From NCBI GenBank assembly GCA_031385005.1, contig JANNBB010000013.1, positions 62,001-126,000 of the forward strand: 64,000 nt of DNA. The letters are read 5' to 3'. The position numbers were made by a program, and so were the translations under genes. This DNA is from JADKIH01 sp031385005 (GTDB lineage: Bacteria > Bacteroidota > Bacteroidia > AKYH767-A > 2013-40CM-41-45). This document shows, piece by piece, positions 52,706-63,193 of the stretch (within the stretch, counting starts at the first letter, position 1; each line of letters opens with the position of its first letter). Below the pieces are notes generated by a model. It was given only the letters and a program-made list of their open reading frames with translations. It had not been told where the DNA came from and did not search any database.

Positions 52706-53818
52706 TTATTTCACAACAAAAGGATTCGAAAACTTTGGATCGGTAATCATTGCATAATCTGTGAGCGAACCCAAAAAGGCAATGATTGCAGTTTTCTCAT
52801 GATCGGTGATGTTCATTCTTAATGGTTGTCCCGTTGCATCTTTCAGTCGTGGATCCAATGCCTGGCTTGCAGCAATACCCTGACTGTAGTGATTCAAGAC
52901 CTGTTCCAGTGTTTCAAAACGGCCATCGTGCATGTAAGGTCCGGTTAAAGTAATATTGCGGAGGTTTGGTATTTTGAATTTACCATTATCGGCCGGATCA
53001 TTGGATACGTTTTGCTTTCCTTTATCCGTATAAACACTTTCAAGGCCGATATTTACAAAACCACCGCCCATTTCATAACCGTTTAGTTGTTCCGTTTGAT
53101 GACAACTGTTGCAATTATATTTATTGAAAAACAGATTTTTGCCTTGCTCTTCCATAGTAGAAAGTGAAGTTAGTCCCATTCTTGAACGATCGAAACGGGT
53201 GTTGGCAGAAGATACGGAACTAACGAATGCGCTTAGTCCATCAGCTATTTTCTGAATGTTGATTTCATTCGAACCGTATGCTTTTACAAAGAGAGCGTTG
53301 TAGTATTCCAGATTTTTTACTTTTTCAGTGATGGCATTCATATCGCTCATACCCATTTCAACGTGATTCATAACCGGCATCAGCACCATGGAAGGTAAAA
53401 AGTCGGCACGACCATCCCAAAACAGACTTGGGTTGGAAAATCCAAAAAATCCGGTATTGGTAATATTTTGAATTGGCAAGGTGTTGCGCAGGGTTGGACG
53501 ATCCTGAAAGCCCGGACTAAATGCAACATTGTCGGAGAAAGCAATTGATTGCTTATGACAAGAGCCGCATGAAACTGAATTGTTAACTGATAAACGTGTA
53601 TCATAAAATAAAACACGACCGAGTGTTGCAATATTGTTGTCAACGCCATTAAATACAGGGCTCCCTGAATTGTTTGATGAAGAATAATCGTAAGGAATTT
53701 CAGGCAGACTAAGTGAAACAGTAGTTGTTTTTAAATCATCGCCCATTTTACTGCAGGCAAAAAACGATAAGGAAATTGTTACATGAACAAGAGAGATAAT
53801 TAGAATTTTAGCTTTCAT
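52706..53818 (-). CDS. Dihaem cytochrome c peroxidase (MauG/CcpA family) lipoprotein
   Basis: Reduces peroxide using two c-type haems, or oxidises a partner as MauG does. 370 residues. A signal with Cys22 in FFACSK suggests a lipoprotein. The haem-binding motifs are Cys84-Gly-Ser-Cys87-His88 (SCGSCHK) and Cys236-Asn-Ser-Cys239-His240 (NCNSCHQ). GRVLFYDTRLSVNNSVSC and PNLRNITLTGPYMHDGRFETL are family hallmarks (the latter with the distal Met/His region). A -7 match TACTTTTG lies upstream (53852-53845). First gene of the operon. Confidence 0.9.
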   Translation of the reverse strand: MKAKILIISLVHVTISLSFFACSKMGDDLKTTTVSLSLPEIPYDYSSSNNSGSPVFNGVDNNIATLGRVLFYDTRLSVNNSVSCGSCHKQSIAFSDNVAFSPGFQDRPTLRNTLPIQNITNTGFFGFSNPSLFWDGRADFLPSMVLMPVMNHVEMGMSDMNAITEKVKNLEYYNALFVKAYGSNEINIQKIADGLSAFVSSVSSANTRFDRSRMGLTSLSTMEEQGKNLFFNKYNCNSCHQTEQLNGYEMGGGFVNIGLESVYTDKGKQNVSNDPADNGKFKIPNLRNITLTGPYMHDGRFETLEQVLNHYSQGIAASQALDPRLKDATGQPLRMNITDHEKTAIIAFLGSLTDYAMITDPKFSNPFVVK

Positions 53819-54013
53819 TTTGTGGGATTTAAAAGTCTCAAACTCAAAAGTATAATTAATCTTTAAATTAACTATGATTCATGAAAATTTTAACAACTAT
53901 TTTTATTAACCGATTGCCATGAAAAAGTAATTAAGTGATAAAATTCACCCATTTTCTGATCAAAGGCCCTTTTTTTTGTAAAAACGACTTCGAACAAAAG
54001 GAGATTTAATTTT

Positions 54014-57000
54014 TTACCTGACTAGACTAATATGGCCGATATATTCGTGTGGGTTTCCGGAAAGATCAACTGTTTTTATGATGTATACATAAACATCCAT
54101 TTCGCATGGACTTTCTCCGTTCATTGTTCTTCCATTCCATCCTTTAGAGATGTCCTCTGAACTGTAAATCTTGAGGCCCCATCTATCGTAAATAAGCATT
54201 TCAAAATCTTTTACACCGATTCCGAGCGGAGTGAAAAAATCATTTACACCATCGCCATTCGGAGTAAAAGCATTGGGAATGTAAATGGCGAATTCACCTT
54301 TGATGTTTATTTTTCCATAAGTAGTATCCATGCAACCGTTTTCGCTGGTTGTGATTAACCGGATGTTGTATGTTCCGGTATCATTATAGGCATGAAAAGG
54401 ATTTTGATTTATGGAATAATCTGTATTATCTCCGAAGTTCCATTCCCACCTTACTGCGTTTGAACTTTGGTCGATAAAGTTAATTTGAGGAGTGAAAATA
54501 GATGCGACTTCCGGCGATGAAATAAAGTTGGCAGTTGGAAAGGGAAAAACTTTGATGGCACCTGCGATAACTTTTTTTCCGATACAGCCATGGATGTCTG
54601 TGACAATATGATTGATAGAATAACTTCCTGCATCGAGATAAATATGTGTCGGATCTTTGGATGTATCAGAATTTCCATCGCCGAAGTTCCAATAGTAATT
54701 GGAAACAATAGAATTAGTTTGATCACCGAAGTTCACCAGAAGCGGCTGGCAGCCCGAGAAAGTTGAAGGTGTGAAATCTACTACAGGAAGTTGGTTTACT
54801 ATAACCGGAATATTAATAGAAACAGGTGGTGTACCGCACTTATCGGAAACACTTACATTATATGTCGTTGTTGAATCCGGTGTAACAGTAATGCGGTCGT
54901 TTTTTTCTCCGGTATTCCATTGATAGGTGTATGGACCGCCATCGCCGCCGTTTACTAAGGCGATCAACAAAGCATTGTCGCCTCTGCAAAGTGTATCCGG
55001 ATCGGTTGAAACAGATGTCAACGGTGGATTGACAACCACTCTCACAGCGGCAGGACTGGAAATACAGCCATTCGAGTCGGTAGCCTGTATGAAATAAATG
55101 GTAGTAAATTCCGGAGTCACGGAGATTGCCTGGGTCGTGCTTCCGTTGTTCCACAAGTAGGAATAAGAAGGAGTTCCGCCTGTTGTTTGAACAGTCAGAT
55201 CTACGCGCTGTCCGATGCAGATGGTTGGCGGATTCGCCGTTACAAGTTTTAGTTTTTCGGGTTGATTGACAATAACGGAAGAAGTAATTGTGCACTGATT
55301 GGCATCAGTGACGATGACGGAATAGGTTCCGCGTGTAAGAAATACGGCTTGAGTGCTATCACTACCATTTGTCCAGAAATAAGAATAAGGAGGAATACCG
55401 CCACCAACTGTCACTATAGCATTTCCATCGTTTTCACCAAAGCAGCTTACATCTTTTGTTGTTGCCGAAATGGAAAGGGCCAATGGGGATGCGATGTGCA
55501 ATGAAATGGTCTGCGTACATGAATGAGCATCCGTTACTAAAACAGTATAATCACCTTCTTTCAGATTGTTTGCGATTTCCGAATTACTAACATTGGGGGT
55601 CCAGCTATAGGTAAAAGGAGAAACTCCGCCTACTACAGAAATTGTTGCTTGTCCATCTGAATACCCTTTGCAACTGACATCCTGAATAGTCGAACTTACA
55701 ACCAGTAACAGTGGTTCCTGAACAATAAAAGAAGTATCAGCAGTACAGCCATTTGCATCGGTAACGATCAATTGATAATTTCCTGCGACAAGGTTCAGTG
55801 TGGAAGAAATAGTTGAACCGTTTGACCAGGCATATGTATACCCGGGCGTTCCACCTGAAACAATTACCGTTGCAAAGCCATCACTACTGCCGAAGCAACT
55901 AACATCGTGAACCTGCAGATCCAAAACAAGAGGTGGAGGCGTGGCCACCGTTGTATTTATCAGGTTTGTACAACCTAATGAATCCGTAACATTCAAAAAG
56001 TAATTTCCTGCAGGCAGATTTGTTAAAGCACCGGTTGTATCATTTGTTGACCAAACATAATGGTAGGGAGAAGTTCCTCCCGTCGATGATGCCGTTAATG
56101 TGCCATCAGAAAATGCAAAACAGGTTACCGGAGTGGAGGCAATGCTGCTTACCAATAACGGAGGTTCGTTGATCTTAATGTTGATAGCCGTTAAACAATT
56201 ATTGGAATCTCTGACAGTAGCAGAATAGGTATTAGCCGATAAATTATATGCAATTGTATCATGACCACCATAAGGGAACCAATTGAAAGCATAAGGTGTA
56301 GCTCCGGCTGATGCCTGCACGGTTGCTATTCCATCGGCTCCACCAAAACAACTTACATCAGTAGTAGAAATGAGAGAAAGATTGGGTCCGATGGTATTGG
56401 AGATTGAAACAGTTGCCGACACTGCGCAACTATTCGAGTCTGTAATATTTACAGTATAAGATCCTGCAGGTTGATTCAGAGCAGTGCTTGTTTGAGCGCC
56501 ACCGGGATTCCATACATAGCTGAGTGGAGCGGTTCCACCGGTGGCATTCGCTGTTGCACTACCATTGCCTAAATCGCAACCGGCAAGAGTCGCACTTGTT
56601 GTGACAGCAAGGAGCGTCGGTTCAATGATTGTTGCTTGTGTTGTTACTGTACACCCGTTACCATCATTGACGACGACAGTATATGTTCCGGCGCTTAACG
56701 ATCCGATGATCGGGGAAGACATTCCACCCGGTTGCCAATTGTATCCATAGACGCCCATACCACCGGAAGCATGAACGATTGCAAGCCCATTGGTTTGTCC
56801 GAAGCAACGTATGTTGTGCGCAGTAACAGGTACAATCAGTTGAGGTGGCTCGATGATGGAAAGACTTATACTTTGCGAACAGTTGCTTGCATCGGTTGCA
56901 GTAGCAACATAATTTCCTGCCGTAAGTCCGTTTGCAATAAATGAATTTCCTACAGGTGGATTCCAGCTATACGTATAAGGAGGATTTCCTCCGCTTACAT

Positions 57001-60000
57001 TGATTTGTGCTGTTCCGTCATTGCCACCCTTGCATGAAACGTTTGTAGTAGAAGCCAGTGATACAGTGATAACTCCGGTATTCGAAACAACAACAGAGTC
57101 GTTTACGATGCAACCATTTAAGTCTCTGACTTCAATGTAATAGGTGCCTGAAAATACATTGTTGATCGTTGGAGAAGTTTGTGGTGTATGACTCCATATA
57201 TAAGTATAAGGAGCTGTACCGCCTGAAGCAACTACCTGAGCCGAACCGTTTGGAATATTGCACGAACCGCTGACAGATGTAGTTTGGGTTGCAAGTGCAG
57301 TCGGTTGAGTGATAATGGCACCGCTCGTAGTGGTACACCCTGCCTGATCTGTTACTGTTACTACATAATTTCCCGCAGTTAACCCCGAAGCATTCGGGGT
57401 ATTTATTCCGGATGGATTCCAGTTGTATTGGTATGGTACAGTTCCCCCACTAACAACAACGGATGCAGCACCATCATTTCCGCCAAAGCAAGAAACAGGC
57501 GTTTGATTATTTACATTCGATACTAAAGCAGTTGCTTGACCAACAGTTACAGAAGAGTTTAATGTACACCCTTTTTGATCGGTTACTGTAACAGAATAAT
57601 TACCTGCACTTAAACCGGTATTGGAAGCGGATGTATTCGCATTGTTCCATAGATAGGTGTAAGGAGCTGTTCCGCCTGTTGCTAGTACAGATGCAACACC
57701 ATTGGATCCTCCAAAGCAAGAAGCAGAAACCGAAGACATATTTAATGAAAGTGGAGTTGGCTGCGGAATTGTTAATGAATAAAAAGTCGCGCAGTTAAAA
57801 GAATCGGTCACCGAAACGGTATAGCTTCCAAAAGCCAAACCCGTTGCAGTGGTACTGTTACCTCCCACAGGCGACCATTGATAAGTAAATGGTGGAAACC
57901 CTCCTGCAAGTGATAAAGTTGCTGCTCCATCATTCCCTCCATTGCAACTAACAGGTGTTATCGTAGATGTAATAATTGGAGAAGTCGTGTTGATTACAGC
58001 CGTAGATGCAGATGTCGTACATCCACTTGCATCTTGAACGGTTACTGTATAAATTCCGACCGGAATATTCAACAAAATTGAATCGGTTGAAACTACAGGA
58101 CCCCATAAATAGGTATAGCCGGGAATACCTCCACTTGCAGAAACTTCTGAGCTCCCCACAGCTCCGCCACAAGTAGATGTTGCGGAGGAAAGCGTTAAAA
58201 CAATTTCCGGTGGCTCATTGATTGTAATCGTTGCTGTTGTTGTGCAGCTTCTTGAATCTGTTACGGTGACGGTATAGTTTCCGGATATCAATCCTGTTGC
58301 CGTCGCAGCATTTCCTCCGGAAGGCGACCAGGAATATGAGTAAGGTGCTGTTCCTCCGGCAGGAGAAATTGTTGCCGAACCATCGTTTGCGCCAAAGCAA
58401 GAGGCATCCGAAGTTGAATAAGTAGTTGCAAGAACAGCCGGTTGGCTTATCGTTGCATTTGCCGAATTCGTGCAGCCAATAGCATCGGTTGCAGTCACTG
58501 TGTAATTTCCCGGTGCAAGATTCGATGCCACGGAATTATTTCCACCGGATGGATTCCATTGATAGGAATAAGGACCTACTCCTCCGCTTACTGCTGCCGC
58601 GGCAGATCCGTTCATCGACCAAAAGCATGATACAGGTGTAACAAACTGAGTACTTACGTTTAATGCAGATGCTTCTGTAATTAAAAATGCGGAAGAAGTG
58701 GTACATCCACTTGCATCGGTTGCAGTAACCGTATAAATTCCTGCAGAGAGATTTGTTAGAAGTGAATCTGTCTGCCCGCTGTGTGCCCAACTATAGGTAT
58801 AAGGTGCCAATCCTCCCGAAGCACTTGCCCGCACATTTCCATCGCTGCCTCCCGCACAAATAATGCTTCTTGTAGAAGTTAAAGATGTGCTCACCGCAGT
58901 GGGTTGTGTGATTGTCACAGGAAATACCTGCGTGCAATTTTGTATATCGGTAACTGTAACCTGATAAGTTCCTGCACTTAAACCGGAAGCGAAAGACATC
59001 GTGTCGCCCGAAGGAAACCAGACATACCTGTATGGAGCTTGTCCACCGGCAACGAAGATCTGTCCGGATCCATTCGAGCTTCCATTGCAAGATGCAGGTG
59101 TCGTGATAATGGAAGTAGTTATGATCGGAAGTGGTTGCCATAAGTTTAGTGTATCACGGGCAATGCAACCATTTGCATCGGTAACGGTTACCGGATAAGT
59201 ACCAACAGGAATATTATTCAGCACAGATGTGTTTGCATTGGATGGGCTCCAGAGATAAAAATATCCCGGTGTTCCTCCATTTACAATAACTGCCGCAGAT
59301 CCATTATTCGAATTGCTGCAAGTTGGATTAATGGTTACAAAACTTGTTGTAAGTGGCTGTGGTTCGGAAATGACAATTGTCAGGGAAGATGCACATCCAT
59401 TAATATCGGTAGCGGAGAATGTATAAGTGCCGGCAGACAAACCGGAAGCGGAAGTTGTATTTCCACCCGAAGGAGACCACGAGTAAGTAAACGGACCTTG
59501 TCCGCTTACATTTACCGTTGCCGATCCATTGTTAGCGCCAAAGCAACTAACATTTGAAAAAGCAGAGAGCATCAAAGTCGGACCGGTCGTATTGGAAATT
59601 CCAACCGAAACGGATTTCAAGCATCCATTCAAATCCATTACATCAAGTATATACAATCCTGCATCGAGATTATTCAACGAAGGAGTAGAAATATTTCCGG
59701 GTGTCCAGTTATATGAAAAAGCACCGACACCACCGGAAGCAAGTGAAGTAATGTTTCCATTTTGCAATCCGCATGTTGCATCCGTTTTTGTAATGCTGAT
59801 TGCTATCGGAGGTGGTTCTACAATCGTTACCGGCCGGGTTTTCGAACAACCGTTTTGATCAGTCACGGTGACCACATAATTTCCTGCGGTAAGTCCGGAG
59901 ACTGATGATGTCGTGTCTCCATTCGACCATTGATATGTATATCCGCCTGTTCCTCCATTAGCCGTAACTGTAGCAGAGCCCGTAGATGCGCCATTGCATA

Positions 60001-61711
60001 ATAAATCTATTGAAGTAATAAATGCATTTAAAACCGGTGGCTGACTGAGCGTAAAACTCATGGAAGACGTACAACTGTTGTTGTCAGTTACTGTAACGGT
60101 ATAGTTGCCTGAATAGAGGTTGGTAAGAGTAGAATTGGTTCCTCCCGGTGCCGTCCATGAATATGCATAGGGTGCGCTGCCTCCGGATACAAGCACAGAA
60201 ATAAAGCCGTCGCCGGTGTCGTTACAACCCGGATTATTCACGGAAAGCGGAGAGATATTCAAGGTGAAAGCAGAGGTAATGGTTGTAGATGCAGAACTTG
60301 TACATCCATTGGCATCCGTCATGGTAACCGAATAGGTGCCCGCAACTAATCCATTGATAGATTGCGTTGTCGCTCCTCCCGGATTCCAGATGTATTGAAA
60401 CGGACCGGTGCCGGATGGAATTGCGGTAGCTGTTCCGTTCCCGGGAAATGCACAGGATGAATTGGTGGAATTAATATTCACAGAAACAGGTGGTACGAAA
60501 ACGTTGTAGGAATAAATCTGAAATCCATTATTCGGACAATCGTTGTCTTCAACGGTAACGGTAAATGTATAGGGCTGACTTCTTGCATTTGCACTTGTTG
60601 GAGTCCATGAAAATGTTCCTACAGGTAATGAATCTGATGTAACCGAAAAAGTGGCACCCGGAATTCCATTGTTCCACGTCATGGTTACAATTTGTCCGGC
60701 ATCTGCGTCAGAAGAATTCAGTGTAAAGGTTATGTTGTTATTCGGACAAGCGACAATATTGTAATTGGTTGTTCCGTTAACGCCGGAAACAACAGGGAGA
60801 TTGTTGGTGCATGCCTGTACCCACATTTCAACGTCCTGAACAATGGATCCAATCAACACACCATTTCGGTATTCTTGAACGAGGATGGCCATTACACCAA
60901 CTTCAGGACTAACAGGATTCACAGAAATATTTCCGGAAGAGGAGAGAGTCATAGCCGGTGCAGAGGTAATCGGATTCGCAGCCGAATATCCTGCATTGAA
61001 ATTTACATCATTGGTAGAGCTCGAGCGAGGATTGATTAACGAATACACAAGTGAATCTCCATCGCTATCGACAACACCAAGGTTGTAATGCATGGGTTGT
61101 CCGATGCAATAGAAATACAATGGATTGTTTGTGAATACAGGAGATGAATTTCCCGGTGCATTCAGATTATCGAGGGTAGCTTCCACATAGGTTCCCGGAA
61201 CACCTGCGCAATTATTGGGAACGTATGACAGTGTGGTGATGGCACAGTTACGACAACAGATAGTATACCCGAAAACCCAATCGTTGCAATTGGCAGGTAA
61301 CGTTACAATTCCCGTATATTCATATTTCTCCACACCGGGATTTATTCCGCCATTACAGATGGAAGAAGTGCTATCACATGGACGCGTAATCTCCTGTCCG
61401 GTAACAGGAAGGCGATTGAGCATGACGTTGAGGTTGTATCCGCAGGAAATGGAGTTGTAGGTAAGGGAAACGGAATTAGGCGCTGCAATTCCCGAGCAAT
61501 CGCGATAGAGAGTCAGATTAATTTCATAGGTGTTTCCATTGATCCATCTGTAAGTAAGGTTTGCACCACTGATGTGTGTGGCCATGGAGTTAAACGGCAT
61601 GGAAACAAAAGCGATTAAAATGGCAACGAAACAAAATGAAAAATGCAAAGCCCTTCCTGCTTTTTTAGCATGAAAAATACTTGACAGTGAAGAAAGAAAA
61701 GGTTTCATCAT
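54014..61711 (-). CDS. Giant SprB-repeat surface protein with T9SS type B C-terminal domain
   Basis: About 2,565 residues from the ATG at 61711 (MMKPFLSSLSSIF; another ATG at 61732). Order: signal/hydrophobic segment to ~50 ending MAT; an N-terminal ~400-residue module shared with the protein at 46489; then 23 tandem SprB-type repeats of ~75-80 residues (SCFGGNDGAASV..SGGTAPYTYSW..GLTAGNYTVTVTDxxGC); two divergent repeats (ICIGQRV.., LCRGDNA..); two PKD domains (WNFGDGNSD, WNFGDNTD); and a CHU_C domain with YIPNAFTPNGDGVND and DRWGLKIYSS. SprB of Flavobacterium is the mobile gliding adhesin. A surface adhesin is likely; gliding is not shown, and no T9SS or Gld genes are present. Confidence 0.9.
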   Translation of the reverse strand: MMKPFLSSLSSIFHAKKAGRALHFSFCFVAILIAFVSMPFNSMATHISGANLTYRWINGNTYEINLTLYRDCSGIAAPNSVSLTYNSISCGYNLNVMLNRLPVTGQEITRPCDSTSSICNGGINPGVEKYEYTGIVTLPANCNDWVFGYTICCRNCAITTLSYVPNNCAGVPGTYVEATLDNLNAPGNSSPVFTNNPLYFYCIGQPMHYNLGVVDSDGDSLVYSLINPRSSSTNDVNFNAGYSAANPITSAPAMTLSSSGNISVNPVSPEVGVMAILVQEYRNGVLIGSIVQDVEMWVQACTNNLPVVSGVNGTTNYNIVACPNNNITFTLNSSDADAGQIVTMTWNNGIPGATFSVTSDSLPVGTFSWTPTSANARSQPYTFTVTVEDNDCPNNGFQIYSYNVFVPPVSVNINSTNSSCAFPGNGTATAIPSGTGPFQYIWNPGGATTQSINGLVAGTYSVTMTDANGCTSSASTTITSAFTLNISPLSVNNPGCNDTGDGFISVLVSGGSAPYAYSWTAPGGTNSTLTNLYSGNYTVTVTDNNSCTSSMSFTLSQPPVLNAFITSIDLLCNGASTGSATVTANGGTGGYTYQWSNGDTTSSVSGLTAGNYVVTVTDQNGCSKTRPVTIVEPPPIAISITKTDATCGLQNGNITSLASGGVGAFSYNWTPGNISTPSLNNLDAGLYILDVMDLNGCLKSVSVGISNTTGPTLMLSAFSNVSCFGANNGSATVNVSGQGPFTYSWSPSGGNTTSASGLSAGTYTFSATDINGCASSLTIVISEPQPLTTSFVTINPTCSNSNNGSAAVIVNGGTPGYFYLWSPSNANTSVLNNIPVGTYPVTVTDANGCIARDTLNLWQPLPIITTSIITTPASCNGSSNGSGQIFVAGGQAPYRYVWFPSGDTMSFASGLSAGTYQVTVTDIQNCTQVFPVTITQPTAVSTSLTSTRSIICAGGSDGNVRASASGGLAPYTYSWAHSGQTDSLLTNLSAGIYTVTATDASGCTTSSAFLITEASALNVSTQFVTPVSCFWSMNGSAAAAVSGGVGPYSYQWNPSGGNNSVASNLAPGNYTVTATDAIGCTNSANATISQPAVLATTYSTSDASCFGANDGSATISPAGGTAPYSYSWSPSGGNAATATGLISGNYTVTVTDSRSCTTTATITINEPPEIVLTLSSATSTCGGAVGSSEVSASGGIPGYTYLWGPVVSTDSILLNIPVGIYTVTVQDASGCTTSASTAVINTTSPIITSTITPVSCNGGNDGAATLSLAGGFPPFTYQWSPVGGNSTTATGLAFGSYTVSVTDSFNCATFYSLTIPQPTPLSLNMSSVSASCFGGSNGVASVLATGGTAPYTYLWNNANTSASNTGLSAGNYSVTVTDQKGCTLNSSVTVGQATALVSNVNNQTPVSCFGGNDGAASVVVSGGTVPYQYNWNPSGINTPNASGLTAGNYVVTVTDQAGCTTTSGAIITQPTALATQTTSVSGSCNIPNGSAQVVASGGTAPYTYIWSHTPQTSPTINNVFSGTYYIEVRDLNGCIVNDSVVVSNTGVITVSLASTTNVSCKGGNDGTAQINVSGGNPPYTYSWNPPVGNSFIANGLTAGNYVATATDASNCSQSISLSIIEPPQLIVPVTAHNIRCFGQTNGLAIVHASGGMGVYGYNWQPGGMSSPIIGSLSAGTYTVVVNDGNGCTVTTQATIIEPTLLAVTTSATLAGCDLGNGSATANATGGTAPLSYVWNPGGAQTSTALNQPAGSYTVNITDSNSCAVSATVSISNTIGPNLSLISTTDVSCFGGADGIATVQASAGATPYAFNWFPYGGHDTIAYNLSANTYSATVRDSNNCLTAINIKINEPPLLVSSIASTPVTCFAFSDGTLTASSTGGTSPYHYVWSTNDTTGALTNLPAGNYFLNVTDSLGCTNLINTTVATPPPLVLDLQVHDVSCFGSSDGFATVIVSGGTPGYTYAWSNGSTISSTLNLVAGNYQLIVTDANGCTADTSFIVQEPLLLVVSSTIQDVSCKGYSDGQATISVVGGVSPFTYSWTPNVSNSEIANNLKEGDYTVLVTDAHSCTQTISLHIASPLALSISATTKDVSCFGENDGNAIVTVGGGIPPYSYFWTNGSDSTQAVFLTRGTYSVIVTDANQCTITSSVIVNQPEKLKLVTANPPTICIGQRVDLTVQTTGGTPSYSYLWNNGSTTQAISVTPEFTTIYFIQATDSNGCISSPAAVRVVVNPPLTSVSTDPDTLCRGDNALLIALVNGGDGGPYTYQWNTGEKNDRITVTPDSTTTYNVSVSDKCGTPPVSINIPVIVNQLPVVDFTPSTFSGCQPLLVNFGDQTNSIVSNYYWNFGDGNSDTSKDPTHIYLDAGSYSINHIVTDIHGCIGKKVIAGAIKVFPFPTANFISSPEVASIFTPQINFIDQSSNAVRWEWNFGDNTDYSINQNPFHAYNDTGTYNIRLITTSENGCMDTTYGKINIKGEFAIYIPNAFTPNGDGVNDFFTPLGIGVKDFEMLIYDRWGLKIYSSEDISKGWNGRTMNGESPCEMDVYVYIIKTVDLSGNPHEYIGHISLVR

Positions 61712-61732
61712 CGTTCGGTTGCAGCCCGTCAA

Positions 61733-62313
61733 TTGAGCGGATTCTGCGGGAGGTTCTATTCAGACGAATTAAACCCTTTTCTGTTCCTGTATTATGTAAA
61801 ATGGCATTACAACTATTCATTATTAATTTAATTTCATTTTAACAGAAATCAGCATTAAAAACGCATTAGAATCAAATAATTTTTAAGGTTTTACAAAGGC
61901 GTAAATAAATCGTAATGTTTTAGTTCATTCTGTAAAAGTTTAACATTTATTCTGCTAATTTCTTACAGTTTGAAAAATTGTTTTTTAAAGGAAAAAAGGG
62001 AATTTCTTATTTTTAGAAGTTAAGAAAGGGCGATTGGGATGAAAATATTTCATATGAAAAATGTGGTGTTAAAATATGCAGACCTGTTTTATTTGAATTT
62101 TTTTTGTGATTTATGCTAATCAAAGCAAGTTATTTTATGATGCGTTCTTCATTCAAATTTATTATTTGTATTTTTGCAGAAATAAAATTAATCCGAATCA
62201 AAAATCTTTGATACAGATTAATTTATTTTATAAATTTACTTTTCTAATCAAGCATCCGAAGAACTTTTTTCGATAAGTTTTTGTTTGCTCCTTTATTTTA
62301 AAAACTGTTCGTC
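61733..62313. other. 580-bp gene-free region between divergent genes
   Basis: AT-rich, no supported coding frame. TATTTTTG (62169-62176) is a perfect -7 box on + without a -33 partner, 138 bp before the AT-hook gene. It must contain both divergent promoters; I cannot place the one for the giant gene. Confidence 0.5.
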
Positions 62314-62541
62314 ATGTCAAGACCAAAATCAAAAAGTGCTTTAGTTGAAGGAATCGGTGAGTTAGTTTCTACGCTCAGAAAAATGGAAGTACAGTTGGAT
62401 TTTCTTGTGAAGAGCGAGAAAAAAAATCGCAATAAAAGAGGAAGACCTCCGGGTTCTTTTAAAAAGCCAAGAAAAAATCGTCCTGCAGGAAGTGGTCCCG
62501 GCCCGGGTCGTCCGCCTGGAAGTAAAAATAAAAGGAAATAG
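62314..62541 (+). CDS. Small AT-hook-like basic protein
   Basis: 75 residues. An amphipathic N-terminal helix (SALVEGIGELVSTLRKMEVQL) is followed by a Lys/Arg/Gly/Pro-rich tail with two AT-hook-like RGRPPGS / GRPPGSK motifs. AT-hooks bind the minor groove of AT-rich DNA. The N-terminal helix may dimerise. Start MSRPKSKSALVEG. A nucleoid or regulatory role is inferred from composition. Transcribed alone on +. Confidence 0.7.
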   Translation: MSRPKSKSALVEGIGELVSTLRKMEVQLDFLVKSEKKNRNKRGRPPGSFKKPRKNRPAGSGPGPGRPPGSKNKRK

Positions 62542-63193
62542 TTTTTTTATTTTATAAAAAGCTTGTAATATTTTTCTTAGAATAATCCAATCGAACTTCT
62601 TTTCGTGAATTCTGTTTAATGGAATAGTGTATTCTTTGAACAAATATTTTTGAAAGAGAATAAATCGTTTGTTAAATTTGTTATTTACTGAAACCGATAT
62701 TTTTTCTAAGTTTTAACAACGGACTAAAAATTTACTCCTCGAAATTTGAGGTATATCCTTTAAAAACGAATAAATGCAAGTAATTAACCTGTATGGTTAA
62801 TATTTTCATGAAAATATTTTTAAAATTCATTGCATCCCGGAGAATAAAAATGTATATTTAAGGTGTTAAAAGTTTTATTCTGTTGATTGATTTTAAGTTT
62901 TTATGAGTTTTAATTTTTATACTATTCAATAAATTATTACCTATTCAAAAAAAACGTATTGTGTTTTGCCGGTATTTATTGCCGTGCATATTTCAATCAG
63001 CGCATTCAAAGCTTTGAACATCTTTTAGGAGTTTATTTTTTACCTGGAGGAAGGCGATCATGAGATCGCCTTCTTTGTTTTTGTCATTTAGATAAATCTG
63101 TAAGAGGGGTTTCTGTGCATTCGCTTCCCTTTTATGCTATCCTGCCAAATAATAAGTCGGTTATTTACTAATGCCTTGTAGTCTTTAAAAATT
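62542..63193. other. 650-bp gene-free region
   Basis: No supported protein frame. It contains a perfect palindrome TTCAAAGCTTTGAA (63005-63018) and, 32 bp further on, a strong terminator (63050). The combination could mark the end of an unannotated small RNA. Elsewhere AT-rich and unremarkable. Confidence 0.4.
63050..63082 (+). terminator. Strong orphan terminator
   Basis: GAAGGCGATC (63050-63059), ATGA loop, GATCGCCTTC (63064-63073), then a T-rich tail to 63082. A perfect 10-bp stem. The nearest upstream + gene ends 509 bp earlier. Confidence 0.85.

Noticed and set aside
54451..61460. Many frames on both strands inside the giant gene
   Set aside because: Cys/Tyr/Arg-rich shadow translations of the SprB repeats, no signals or starts.
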